From the NCBI RefSeq assembly GCF_002224125.1, contig NZ_NCSM01000022.1, positions 267,979-331,978 of the forward strand: 64,000 nucleotides of DNA, in the 5' to 3' direction. Below, in pieces: positions 31,959-39,873 of this stretch (positions are counted from its first letter, which is position 1; every line of letters begins with the position of its first letter). Below the pieces are notes generated by a model. The model had not been told where the DNA came from and made no database searches. It was given only the letters and a program-made list of their open reading frames with translations. The DNA comes from Streptomyces sp. NBS 14/10 (GTDB taxonomy: Bacteria; Actinomycetota; Actinomycetes; Streptomycetales; Streptomycetaceae). Made by a program: the position numbers and the translations under genes.

Positions 31959-32852
31959 TCATACGGTGTGCTCGGCGCACAGACAGCCCACACCCTTCTC
32001 GATCCACTCCCGCCCCGCCCACTCCGGGTGCCGTTCGATCATCACCGCCCTGACCTCCTCGACGATCGTCTCCTCGCTCATGGCCGAGTCCCGGCGCACC
32101 CAGGTCTCCTCGCGCAGCGACAGGAGGTAGTCGCGCACGTCGGCGAGGAGTTGTGGCCCTCCGATGTCGCCGTGGCCGGGGACCACCACCCGCGGGTCCT
32201 CGGCGGCCAGCCGCCGCATCACCTCGATCCAGCGGGTGCCGGACACATCGGTGTCGTGCGGCGGAAACCAGGGGAAGATCGCGAACTGCCCGGCCTCCGC
32301 CAGGTCTCCGGTGAACATCACCCCCGCGTCGGGGACCGTGACCACCTGATCGCCCTTGCTGTGCGCCCGGCCGGTGGCCCGCAGCCGCACCACCCGGCCG
32401 CCGAGGTCGAGGTCGTACGAGGTGTCGTAGACGACGTCCGGAGCCACCAGTTCGACCCCCTCCAGCTGCCGGGCGACCGGCTCGCCGAGCCTCCTGAACA
32501 TCTCGAGGTAGCCGGGGCCCTTGGTGGCCAGGTCCTCGGCCTGCGCCTTGTTGACCAGGTACGTCGCCTCCCCGGCGAACTCCTGCGCGCCGAAGGCGTG
32601 CTCGGGGTGGAAGTGCGTCGTCGTCAGATAGAGCTTGCGGCCACCGGCGTGATCGGCCGCGAATTTCAGCACGGCGGCGGCGTTGCGCGGGCCCATTCCG
32701 GTCTCGACGACCAGTACGGAGTGTGTGCCACCGATGATGCCGACGTTGGGCACCAGCTGTACGCCCCGGTTCGGGATCACCACCAGGTCGCGGGCGAGTT
32801 CCCGCGCGTGGGCGGTCCGTACCACGGGCTCGGGCAGCGTGTGTTCGGTCAT
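31959..32852 (-). CDS. MBL-fold metallo-hydrolase
   Basis: 297 aa from the ATG at 32852 with AAGGAGC upstream. The metallo-beta-lactamase fold shows TTHFHPEHAFGAQEF, where the usual HxHxDH is HFHPEH (Glu for Asp); then GRAHSKGDQVVTVPDAGVMFTGDLAE and VVVPGHGDIGG, the other metal ligands. This subfamily hydrolyses thioesters, lactones or similar. Divergently transcribed from a LysR regulator over a 102-bp gap, the usual arrangement for a regulator and its target. Confidence 0.85.
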   Translation of the reverse strand: MTEHTLPEPVVRTAHARELARDLVVIPNRGVQLVPNVGIIGGTHSVLVVETGMGPRNAAAVLKFAADHAGGRKLYLTTTHFHPEHAFGAQEFAGEATYLVNKAQAEDLATKGPGYLEMFRRLGEPVARQLEGVELVAPDVVYDTSYDLDLGGRVVRLRATGRAHSKGDQVVTVPDAGVMFTGDLAEAGQFAIFPWFPPHDTDVSGTRWIEVMRRLAAEDPRVVVPGHGDIGGPQLLADVRDYLLSLREETWVRRDSAMSEETIVEEVRAVMIERHPEWAGREWIEKGVGCLCAEHTV

Positions 32853-32954
32853 GACACGGGCTCCTTTCGGGTCCGTCCCACTCCAGCGCGGAAGGCCGGG
32901 GCGGTCCAACACCTGTTCCGCAGGCCCGATACCGCGCGGGTATCGTTGCCGGTG

Positions 32955-33845
32955 ATGGACCTACGCTCGCTCCGCTATTTCGTGGCCGTCGCCGAGGAGC
33001 GCCACTTCGGGCGCGCCGCGGTCCGGCTGCATATGACCCAGCCGCCCCTGAGCCGGGCCGTCAAGCAGCTGGAGACCGACCTCGGCGCGCCCCTGCTCGC
33101 CCGCTCCGCCACAGGAGTCGCGCTCACCGCCGCCGGAAGCGCGCTCTACGACGAGGCGCGCACGCTGCTGGCCGCGGCCGAGCAGGCGCGCGCCCGGGTC
33201 ACCGCCGCGGCCGGTGCCGCCACCATGACCATCGGCACCCTCGCCGACAGCGCCGAACAGGCCGGTCACCGCCTCGTCGCGGCCTTCCGCCGACGCCACC
33301 CCGATATCCGTGTCGGCATCCGCGAAGCCGACTTCGCCGACCCGACCACGGGCCTGCGGGCCGGTCTCGTCGATGTCGCGCTCACCCGGACACCGTTCGA
33401 CGACACCGGAATCAGCACCCATGTGCTGCGCTCCGACCCGGTCGGGGCGGTGCTGCGCACCGAGGACCCGCTCGCCCGCCACGCCACCCTGCACCTGCGC
33501 GATCTCACCGGGCGCCCGTGGTTCCGGCTGCCTGAGGGCACCGATCCCCTCTGGGCCGCCTACTGGACCGGCGCCGTGTCCACCGGTGAGCTCCGGGACG
33601 GTCCCGTGGTGCGCACGGCCCAGGAGTGTCAGCAGGCCGTGCTCTGGAACGGTACGGTCGGGCTGATGCCTCTCGCGCATACGCCGCCCGGCGGGCTCAC
33701 CGTCGTACCGCTGGCCGACATGCCACCCAGCCGACTCGTCGTCGCCTGGAAAACCGACGACGCCGCCCCGCTCGTCCGCTCGTTCGTCGACATCGCCGCG
33801 GCCCTCTACCGCTCAGAGCCGTGCCACAGCGCTGCTCTGCGGTAG
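32955..33845 (+). CDS. LysR family transcriptional regulator
   Basis: 296 aa. The N-terminal winged HTH (LRSLRYFVAVAEERHFGRAAVRLHMTQPPLSRAVKQLETDLGAPLLAR) is canonical. The effector domain (about 90-290) is complete. It probably controls the divergent metallo-hydrolase gene from the shared 102-bp region. The ATG at 32955 lies directly after GGTG with little leader. Confidence 0.9.
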   Translation: MDLRSLRYFVAVAEERHFGRAAVRLHMTQPPLSRAVKQLETDLGAPLLARSATGVALTAAGSALYDEARTLLAAAEQARARVTAAAGAATMTIGTLADSAEQAGHRLVAAFRRRHPDIRVGIREADFADPTTGLRAGLVDVALTRTPFDDTGISTHVLRSDPVGAVLRTEDPLARHATLHLRDLTGRPWFRLPEGTDPLWAAYWTGAVSTGELRDGPVVRTAQECQQAVLWNGTVGLMPLAHTPPGGLTVVPLADMPPSRLVVAWKTDDAAPLVRSFVDIAAALYRSEPCHSAALR

Positions 33846-33911
33846 GAAAACATGGGACATCAGGTGGACAGGCCGAGCTTGCGGCGCAGGCCCTCCGTCT
33901 TGGACTCGGTG

Positions 33912-34208
33912 TCACGGGCGGCGCGGGCCCGCAGGGCGCGCAGGCGCGCGCTGGTCCTCGTTCAGCCGCAGAACACGCGCGATGGCGGACAGCACCGGCT
34001 CGGACACCTGCATACGGCCCTGTTCCAGGCGGGTGTAGTAGTCGGTGCTGATCGCGGCCAACATGGCCACTTCCTCCCGGCGCAGCCCCGGCACCCGCCG
34101 GTGCGCAGCGCTGTCGGGCAGCCCCACGGTGCGGGGGGTCAGCTCGGCGCGCCGGGTCTTGAGGAACTGTCCCAGCTCGATGGCTGCGCTGCGCGTCATG
34201 CCAGCCAT
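33912..34208 (-). CDS. XRE/MmyB-like regulator, truncated
   Basis: 98 aa. ELGQFLKTRRAELTPRTVGLPDSAAHRRVPGLRREEVAMLAAISTDYYTRLEQGR is the HTH half of the Streptomyces MmyB-type XRE family, normally about 280 aa. The frame ends soon after LNEDQRA. In the next frame the sequence reads LRALRARAARDTESKTEGLRRKLGLST and stops at 33860, so the ligand-binding half is lost and a foreign tail is joined out of frame. It probably still binds DNA, or is a decaying gene. It is divergent from the cupin gene. Confidence 0.6.
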   Translation of the reverse strand: MAGMTRSAAIELGQFLKTRRAELTPRTVGLPDSAAHRRVPGLRREEVAMLAAISTDYYTRLEQGRMQVSEPVLSAIARVLRLNEDQRAPARPAGPRRP

Positions 34209-34365
34209 TTTCACAGAAATCGACCGCCGCGCGAATGGCTGGGCCACCGCTCCGGGACCGGGGCAGGGGCCGAAGGGGGGAGGGTCTTCTCCCTGGTTAA
34301 TTGCCTTCCGCGGTGGAACTCTCGTCTGTACGGGCACACGGGGGTACGGGCTCGGGAACGACGGA

Positions 34366-34410
34366 AACGACGAGAACGACGAGAACGACGAGAACGACGA
34401 GAACGACGAG
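34366..34410. repeat. Five 9-bp tandem repeats upstream of the cupin gene
   Basis: AACGACGAG is repeated five times without mismatch, ending 15 bp before the cupin ATG. Copy number may vary between strains and alter the spacing of promoter and start codon. Confidence 0.8.
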
Positions 34411-34425
34411 AAGAAAGCACGCACG

Positions 34426-34833
34426 ATGGAACTGCTGAAGCCACCGCCGACCATGAAACTGCCCGCCGAGTGGTTCACCGGCGACGCCTGGGCCGATGTG
34501 ATCCACCGGGGCGAGGAGCCCTCCCGCGCCCGGGCCAACATGGTCAGGTTCGCGCCCGGCGCCCGTACCGCCTGGCATTCGCACGGCCTGGGCCAGACCC
34601 TCTACATCGTCGAGGGCATCGCGCTGATCCAGTCCCGCGGTGGCGACATCCTCGAGGCCCACCCCGGCGATGTCGTCTACACGCCCCCGGGCGAGCAGCA
34701 CTGGCACGGCGCCGCTCCCGACCGGTTCATGGCCCATCTCGCGCTGTGGGAGACCGATGAGGTCTCCTGGCTGGAGCATGTCACCGACACCGAGTACAAC
34801 GGCCCGCGCGTCAGCACCCGCACCCGCCCCTGA
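34426..34833 (+). CDS. Cupin domain protein
   Basis: 135 aa small cupin. The metal-binding motif 1 is GARTAWHSHGLGQTLYIVEG, with His-x-His and a Gln where Glu is usual; motif 2 is HPGDVVYTPPGEQHWHG. It resembles quercetinase- or gamma-carboxymuconolactone-associated cupins, of unknown substrate. It lies divergent from the truncated XRE regulator. The 9-bp repeats lie where its ribosome site would be; AAGAAAG is the nearest purine run. Confidence 0.82.
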   Translation: MELLKPPPTMKLPAEWFTGDAWADVIHRGEEPSRARANMVRFAPGARTAWHSHGLGQTLYIVEGIALIQSRGGDILEAHPGDVVYTPPGEQHWHGAAPDRFMAHLALWETDEVSWLEHVTDTEYNGPRVSTRTRP

Positions 34834-34913
34834 CGCGCGCGATCGCATACGCGAGGGGGCACCCGTATCACCCGTATCACTCGCAAGACCGGTATCGCGA
34901 AGGAGACGAGCCG

Positions 34914-35291
34914 ATGACGACATGGACGAGCGACGAGCTCAGCAACATCGCGGCGGCCGACGAGCTCGAGATGGCTCCGCTCCGCGGGGACGGCACACCG
35001 CGCACAGCGGTGCCGATCTGGGTGGTCCGCGACGGCGACGACCTCTACGTACGCTCCTTCCGGGGCAGCGGCGGCGCCTGGTACCGCGCCGCCCAGGCCA
35101 GCCACGCGGGCCACATCACCTCCGGCGGCGTCGACAAGGACGTCACCCTCGTCGAGGCGCCCGACCCCGGCGTCAACGACCGCATCGACGCCGCGTACCG
35201 CTCCAAGTACAGCCGCTACAGCGGAACGTACGTCACGCCCATGGTCACGGACACGGCGCGCGCCACGACGCTCAAGCTCGTACCGCGCTGA
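34914..35291 (+). CDS. DUF2255 family protein
   Basis: 125 aa. WTSDELSNIAAADELEMAPLRGDGT, VPIWVVRDGDDLYVRSFRGSGGAWYRAAQA and DRIDAAYRSKYSRYSGTYVTPMVT match the DUF2255 pattern, small FMN-binding split-barrel-like proteins of unknown reaction. AAGGAGACGAGCCG precedes the ATG. It lies in the same direction as the cupin gene, 80 bp downstream; they may be co-transcribed. Confidence 0.85.
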   Translation: MTTWTSDELSNIAAADELEMAPLRGDGTPRTAVPIWVVRDGDDLYVRSFRGSGGAWYRAAQASHAGHITSGGVDKDVTLVEAPDPGVNDRIDAAYRSKYSRYSGTYVTPMVTDTARATTLKLVPR

Positions 35292-35360
35292 CCGGCCCGA
35301 CCGTACGCCCCTGCGGAAAACCCGCTCGGCCCGGTCGCTGCCGACGGCTACGGTGGTCCC

Positions 35361-35517
35361 GGCCGGGAGGGTGCCCGGTGCGCAGGCGGCGGATACTTCT
35401 GGATCAACGATCCTCGCGGGTTCGAATCCCGCCACCGGCCCGATGGCCGGCGTGGCCGAGCGGCCGAAGGCAAAGGCGCCGCAGCCGACTCTCGATCTCG
35501 GGCACCCTCCCCCGGCC
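35361..35517 (+). ncRNA. tRNA-like structured RNA with permuted halves
   Basis: No ORF fits here. A 17-bp outer stem (35361-35377 with 35499-35517, 2-nt bulge) encloses tRNA parts in reversed order. First comes a variable arm (GGATC/GATCC, 35401-35413) and a perfect T arm (GCGGG TTCGAAT CCCGC, 35416-35432). Then CACCGGCC (35433-35440) pairs, with one mismatch, with GGCCGGCG (35445-35452) across a 4-nt CGAT loop, forming the acceptor. T8-G9 (35453-35454) and a class II D arm (GCC, GAGCGGCCGAA, GGC; 35455-35471) follow. GCGGCG (35386-35391) pairs with CGCCGC (35477-35482) as an extended anticodon stem. The tRNA tertiary bases U8, A14, G15/C48, G18-G19, U54, U55, C56 and A58 are all present. Function is unknown; it precedes PLP-enzyme genes. 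Confidence 0.6.
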
Positions 35518-35518
35518 C

Positions 35519-35535
35519 GCCCGGCGCAGCCGGGC
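35519..35535 (+). terminator. Hairpin after the tRNA-like RNA
   Basis: GCCCGGC (35519-35525) and GCCGGGC (35529-35535) form a 7-bp stem with loop GCA directly after the outer stem of the tRNA-like RNA. It may terminate that transcript, or be part of the leader of the downstream enzyme operon. A further inverted repeat CCGCTCG/CGAGCGG follows near 35560-35590. Confidence 0.5.
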
Positions 35536-35669
35536 CTTCGATATGAGCCAGATGCACCCGCTCGGGGGTAAACGCCCTTGCGAGCGGAAATGCTCTGACG
35601 AAGTGCGGTAGTCGAGTCACCGCGAAGGTCCGGGAAGGCTCGAAGGCTCAGGGGGGAGGCGACCGCGGC

Positions 35670-37172
35670 ATGGGCGGCGCCTTGTACCTGGAGCCGCGGT
35701 TGGGGCCAAGGCTCGGATCCCTGCTGGAGTCGGACCGTCTGCTGCACACCCTCGCCGACGCGCTCGGCTCGCCGCTGGGCGTGGTGCTGCCCGACCAGCT
35801 CGCCGAGAACGTGGAGCGGTTCCGCTCGGTGTACCGCGGCCACCACCTCACGGGCCAGATCTTCCTTGCCCACAAGGCAAACCGGTCCAGCGCCCTGCTG
35901 CGGCGCCTCGCCGCCACCGGCGCGGGGGTCGACGTCGCCTCGCTCGGCGAGTTGCAGCACGCCCTGGGCTGCGGGTTCGCTCCGTCCCTGATCACGGCCA
36001 CCGGGCCCAAGGACCCGCGGTTCCTGTGGCTGGCCGCCCGGACCGGGGCCACCGTGAGCCTCGACTCCCCCGCCGAACTCGACCAGCTCGCCACCCTGAC
36101 GCGCGCTCACGGCCTGCCGCGCGTCCGGGTGCTGCTGCGGCTGTCGGGGTTCGAGTCGTCGGGCGTCAAGGTGCTGACGCGCCGCAGCCGCTTCGGTACG
36201 CCCGTACCGGAGCTGGACACCGTACTGGACACCCTCATGCGGTACGCCGACGCGGTGGAGCTGACCGGTGTCGCCTATCACCTCGACACCACGTCCGCCG
36301 CCGAGAAGGCGGTCGCCCTCGAAGGCTGTCTGCTGGCCCTGGAGGACTGTCGCGGCCGGGGTCTGGCGCCGCGGGCCGTCGACATCGGCGGCGGTTTCGG
36401 GGTCAACTACCTCGCCGACCGTACGCAGTGGGAGCGGTACACGACCGAGCTCGCGCAGGCCGTCCTGGGCACCCGCCCGCCGCTGACCTGGGGCGGCCAT
36501 GGCTACGGGCTGCGCGAGGACGGTGGCACGCTGCGCGGCGCGCTCGGGGTGTACCCGGCGTACCGTCCGGTGGCCGGTGAGCGGTATCTGGACGATCTGC
36601 TGTCCCGCCCGGCCACCGCCTTCGGTGGCCGCCCGCTGGCCACGCTCCTTCTGGAGCACCTCTACGACCTGCACACCGAGCCCGGCCGCGCCCTGCTCGA
36701 CCAGTGCGGGGTGACCCTGGCGAGGGTGCTGGAGGTCCGGGACGTGGGGGCGGGCCCGCTGTGGGTGCGGCTCGCGGCCACGGCGGGCGACATCGGGCTT
36801 GAGGAACACGGCATCCTCATGGATCCCGTCCTGCTGCCACGTGAACCGCGCGAGCCGGGCGAACCACGCGCGACCGCCAGTTCTGCCGGGCCCGGCGCGT
36901 CCGGCGGGCCCGTGGAGACGTATCTGTTCGGAAGTCTGTGCCTGGAGTCCGACCTGATCACCCGGCGAGTGGTGCATCTGCCGCACCGCCCCGCCCCCGG
37001 CGATCTGCTGGCCTTTGTGAACACGGCCGGGTACTGCATGGACTTCCACGCCACGCGGGCGCAACGGCAGCCCGTCGCCCGCAAGGTGGCCGTCTGGCAG
37101 GACCGCGCCGGGTGGCGCTGGTGTCTGGACGAGGAGTACTGGCCGATCACACCTCCTGGGGGACAGCAGTGA
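35670..37172 (+). CDS. Y4yA-family PLP-dependent enzyme (fold type III decarboxylase-like)
   Basis: 500 aa. Alanine-racemase/ornithine-DAP-decarboxylase fold: the PLP lysine is in IFLAHKANRSSALLRRLAATGAGVDVASLGEL (K69), the phosphate-binding Gly stretch is VDIGGGFGVNY, and the C-terminal beta domain has LFGSLCLESDLITRR and PGDLLAFVNTAGYCMDFHATRAQRQP. Y4yA proteins are uncharacterised; a decarboxylase or racemase role is inferred from the fold. GGGGGGAGGCGACC precedes the ATG. It overlaps the cysteine synthase gene by GTGA, so translation is coupled in a three-gene operon behind the tRNA-like RNA. Confidence 0.85.
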   Translation: MGGALYLEPRLGPRLGSLLESDRLLHTLADALGSPLGVVLPDQLAENVERFRSVYRGHHLTGQIFLAHKANRSSALLRRLAATGAGVDVASLGELQHALGCGFAPSLITATGPKDPRFLWLAARTGATVSLDSPAELDQLATLTRAHGLPRVRVLLRLSGFESSGVKVLTRRSRFGTPVPELDTVLDTLMRYADAVELTGVAYHLDTTSAAEKAVALEGCLLALEDCRGRGLAPRAVDIGGGFGVNYLADRTQWERYTTELAQAVLGTRPPLTWGGHGYGLREDGGTLRGALGVYPAYRPVAGERYLDDLLSRPATAFGGRPLATLLLEHLYDLHTEPGRALLDQCGVTLARVLEVRDVGAGPLWVRLAATAGDIGLEEHGILMDPVLLPREPREPGEPRATASSAGPGASGGPVETYLFGSLCLESDLITRRVVHLPHRPAPGDLLAFVNTAGYCMDFHATRAQRQPVARKVAVWQDRAGWRWCLDEEYWPITPPGGQQ

Positions 37173-38530
37173 GGTACGACAGCATCACCGGCGCCATCGG
37201 AAACACCCCGCTGGTCCGCATCGACCCGGCCGTGCACGGACTGCGCCATATCGACCTGTACGCCAAGCTCGAACTGCTCAACCCCTTCGGATCGGTCAAG
37301 GACCGGGCCGCATGGCATATGGCGCGCCCACAACTGGCCGCCGCCATGGCGGCCGACAGCCAGGTCGTCGAGCTCTCCAGCGGAAACACGGCCAAGGCGC
37401 TCGCCGTGATCGCAGGCATGCATGGGCTGTCCTTCAAGAGCGTGACCAACCGGATGCGGGTGCCGGAGATCAAGGATCTGCTTCTGCTGCTGGGCGCGGA
37501 GATCGAGGAGTTGCCGGGGCAGAGCGAGTGTCTGGACCCGACGGCGACGGACGACCCGCTCACCGCCTTCCACCGCACGCTCGCCGCGTCCGGCAGCGCC
37601 TATCTCCACACCGACCAGTACTTCAACGCCCGTAACACCGAGGCTCATATCACCGGCACCGGGCCGGAGATCGTCAAGGATCTGGACGGCAAGGCCCCGG
37701 ACTGGTTCATCGCCTGCGTGGGCACCGCCGGATCCTCCACCGGCGTCGCCCGTGTGCTGCGCGAACACGACCCCGAGGTCCGGGTCGTCGGCCTGGTGGC
37801 GGCCAAGTCCGACTTCATCCCGGGCATCCGCACCCTGGACGAGGTGCACGAGGTCGGGCTGTTCGACCCGGACACCTACGACACCATCGAGTCCGTCAGC
37901 GCGGACGAGGCCATCGACGGACTGCTGACCCTGAACCGCCGCTGCGGCATCATGGCCGGGCCCACCGGTGGCGCCGCGTACGTCGGCGCCGTACGCCATC
38001 TGCGCGCGTACGACGAGAAGATACGCGCCGAGAACCCGGGCGGTGAGCAGCCGTCGGAGCCGGGGGGCGGCCGCAGGACCGCGGTGTTCATCGTCTGCGA
38101 CCGGGTGGAGAGCTATCTGAGCTACGTCCGGCAGCGGCGCCCGGAGCTGCTGGGCCGCCCGCGCCGGAAGCACTCCGCCGCCGACGTGTCCGACGCCGAG
38201 GTGCTGGCCGCCCCGTCCCTCACGGTCCCCGACGCGCGGGCGTGGATCGACCGGGAAGGGCCGCTGGTGGTCGATCTGCGCAGCCCGTACGCGTACGCCG
38301 CGCTGCATATCGACGGCTCGGTGAACATCGTGGACGAGCTGTTCGAGGAGCTGGTCCACGGCGGCCTGCCCTTCAGCCGCAGCCGGCCGGTGCTGCTGGC
38401 CTGCCCGGTGGGCGAGCAGTCCGCCCGGTACGCGGCGCTGCTGACCCACATGGGCCACCCCGACATACGCAGCCTCGAGGGCGGCATCATCGCCTGGCGC
38501 GACGCCGGCGCACCGCTCGTACGGGACTGA
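37169..38530 (+). CDS. PLP-dependent cysteine synthase family protein fused to rhodanese
   Basis: 453 aa from GTG 37169. Residues 1-320 are a fold type II enzyme: AIGNTPLVRI, PLP lysine K44 in NPFGSVKDRAAW, the SSGNTAKALAVIAG substrate loop, and ACVGTAGSSTG for PLP phosphate. Relatives make cysteine, 2,3-diaminopropionate precursors or related beta-substituted amino acids. Residues about 350-453 form a rhodanese domain (LVVDLRSPYAYAALHIDGSVNI) with catalytic C412 in LLACPVGEQSARYA, able to carry persulfide sulfur. The fusion suggests that persulfide sulfur feeds the beta-replacement reaction. It lies between a decarboxylase-like and a class V aminotransferase-like gene. Confidence 0.87.
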   Translation: MRYDSITGAIGNTPLVRIDPAVHGLRHIDLYAKLELLNPFGSVKDRAAWHMARPQLAAAMAADSQVVELSSGNTAKALAVIAGMHGLSFKSVTNRMRVPEIKDLLLLLGAEIEELPGQSECLDPTATDDPLTAFHRTLAASGSAYLHTDQYFNARNTEAHITGTGPEIVKDLDGKAPDWFIACVGTAGSSTGVARVLREHDPEVRVVGLVAAKSDFIPGIRTLDEVHEVGLFDPDTYDTIESVSADEAIDGLLTLNRRCGIMAGPTGGAAYVGAVRHLRAYDEKIRAENPGGEQPSEPGGGRRTAVFIVCDRVESYLSYVRQRRPELLGRPRRKHSAADVSDAEVLAAPSLTVPDARAWIDREGPLVVDLRSPYAYAALHIDGSVNIVDELFEELVHGGLPFSRSRPVLLACPVGEQSARYAALLTHMGHPDIRSLEGGIIAWRDAGAPLVRD

Positions 38531-38531
38531 T

Positions 38532-39740
38532 GTGACCGCCGTGCCGAAACCTCTCGAGGAGTTGGAAGAGCTGCGGGAGTGGCAGCGCCGGCTGCGCGCC
38601 CAGTTCCCGATCGTCACCGGCCACCCGGACCTGGTCTACCTGGACAGCGCGGCCACCGCGCAGAAGCCGCAGGCCGTGCTCGACGCCGTCTGGGCCTATC
38701 TCACCACCACCAACGCCAACGCCGGGCGCGCCACCTACCCCTGGGCCAACCGGACCACGGCGCTGGTCGAGGAGGCCCGGGACCGGATCAAGGAGTTTCT
38801 GCACGACCCGGCCCCCGACAGGTCGTGCACACACTTCACCAGCGGTACGACGGAGGGTCTGCGGACCGTGGCCCGCGACTGGCTCCCGGAGTATCTGGCC
38901 GACGGGGACGAGATCGTGGTGCCCGTGGCGGACCACCAGGCGAACATCTCCCCCTGGCTGGAGGCGCAGCGGCTGCTGGCCCGCCAGGGTGTCCGGGTGT
39001 CCGTCGTCGAGATGCCGTACCAGAAGGGTTCCGGCGACTACGACCACCGCGCCCTGGCCGCACTCGCCGGGCCCCGGACCCGGTTTGTGGCCGTCACGCA
39101 TGTGCACCACGTCTACGGCGCGGACATGAACGTCCACCGCATCCGCCGGGCCGTCGGCCCGGAGGCGGTCATCTGTCTGGACGCCGCCCAGAGCGTGGGC
39201 CATCTGCCGGTCTCCGTGGCCGTTCTCGACGTGGACTTCGTCGCGTTCTCCGGGCACAAGGCCCTGGCCCTGCCGGGCTCGGGCGCGGTGTGGGCCCGGC
39301 AGGCGCGCGGGCCGAAGTTCCGGCCCGGCGGCTGGAGCGGCACCCCGAACACCGCGGGCATCGTCTCCCTGGCCGCCGCGCTCGACTGGCTGGACGCGGC
39401 GGGCCTCGACCGGATCGAGCGCTGGACCATGGCCCTGGCGGCCCGGCTGACCGACGGACTGCGGCGGTTGGCCGCGTACGAGGTGCTGGGCTGCCGGACC
39501 AGCCTCGCCGCGGACTCGACCGTGCAGCGGCGCCAGGGCATCGTCGCCTTCCGGCATCGCGAAATCACCTCCGGCGACCTGGGGTTCATCCTCTTCAGCC
39601 ATGGCTTCATGGTCCGCTCGGACAGCCACTGCCAGGGCAGCGCGGGCGAGCGGACCGAGTCGGTGCGGGTGAGTCTGCACCTCCACAACACCCCTGAGGA
39701 GATCGAGCGGCTGCTCGATGTGTTGCGCGGACTTCAGTGA
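38532..39740 (+). CDS. Class V aminotransferase-fold (cysteine desulfurase-like) PLP enzyme
   Basis: 402 aa fold type I PLP protein of the SufS/CsdB/isopenicillin-epimerase group. YLDSAATAQKPQAVLDA opens the fold; HFTSGTTEGL, DHQANISPW, CLDAAQSVGHLPVSV and PLP lysine K243 in AFSGHKALALPGSG are present. RSDSHCQG near the C-terminus carries a Cys in the region of the SufS catalytic loop, so sulfur release from cysteine is plausible but not proven. The GTG at 38532 begins 1 bp after the preceding stop. With the rhodanese fusion it could move sulfur as persulfide. Confidence 0.85.
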   Translation: MTAVPKPLEELEELREWQRRLRAQFPIVTGHPDLVYLDSAATAQKPQAVLDAVWAYLTTTNANAGRATYPWANRTTALVEEARDRIKEFLHDPAPDRSCTHFTSGTTEGLRTVARDWLPEYLADGDEIVVPVADHQANISPWLEAQRLLARQGVRVSVVEMPYQKGSGDYDHRALAALAGPRTRFVAVTHVHHVYGADMNVHRIRRAVGPEAVICLDAAQSVGHLPVSVAVLDVDFVAFSGHKALALPGSGAVWARQARGPKFRPGGWSGTPNTAGIVSLAAALDWLDAAGLDRIERWTMALAARLTDGLRRLAAYEVLGCRTSLAADSTVQRRQGIVAFRHREITSGDLGFILFSHGFMVRSDSHCQGSAGERTESVRVSLHLHNTPEEIERLLDVLRGLQ

Positions 39741-39791
39741 AGCCCATGGATCAAACTCAGCGAATCGGGTGAATTCTCAGGCCAGATGTGA

Positions 39792-39808
39792 ATGGGAACC
39801 GTTTCCAT
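39792..39808. promoter_or_regulatory. LacI-family operator
   Basis: ATGGGAACCGTTTCCAT is an imperfect palindrome centred on CCG, close to the consensus of LacI/GalR regulators in actinobacteria. It lies 66 bp before the methyltransferase start, and a LacI regulator gene lies just beyond that gene, making it the likely ligand. Confidence 0.6.
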
Positions 39809-39873
39809 CTGTAGGCTTCAGGCGCGCCGAGAACAGCACAGAGCAGCAGAGAACAGCAAGGTGGTACGACCCG

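Noticed and set aside
35361..35441. Conventional tRNA read straight through to the T arm
   Set aside because: No D arm, and no anticodon stem with U33, can be formed upstream in normal order; the permuted fold explains both halves and the tertiary bases much better.
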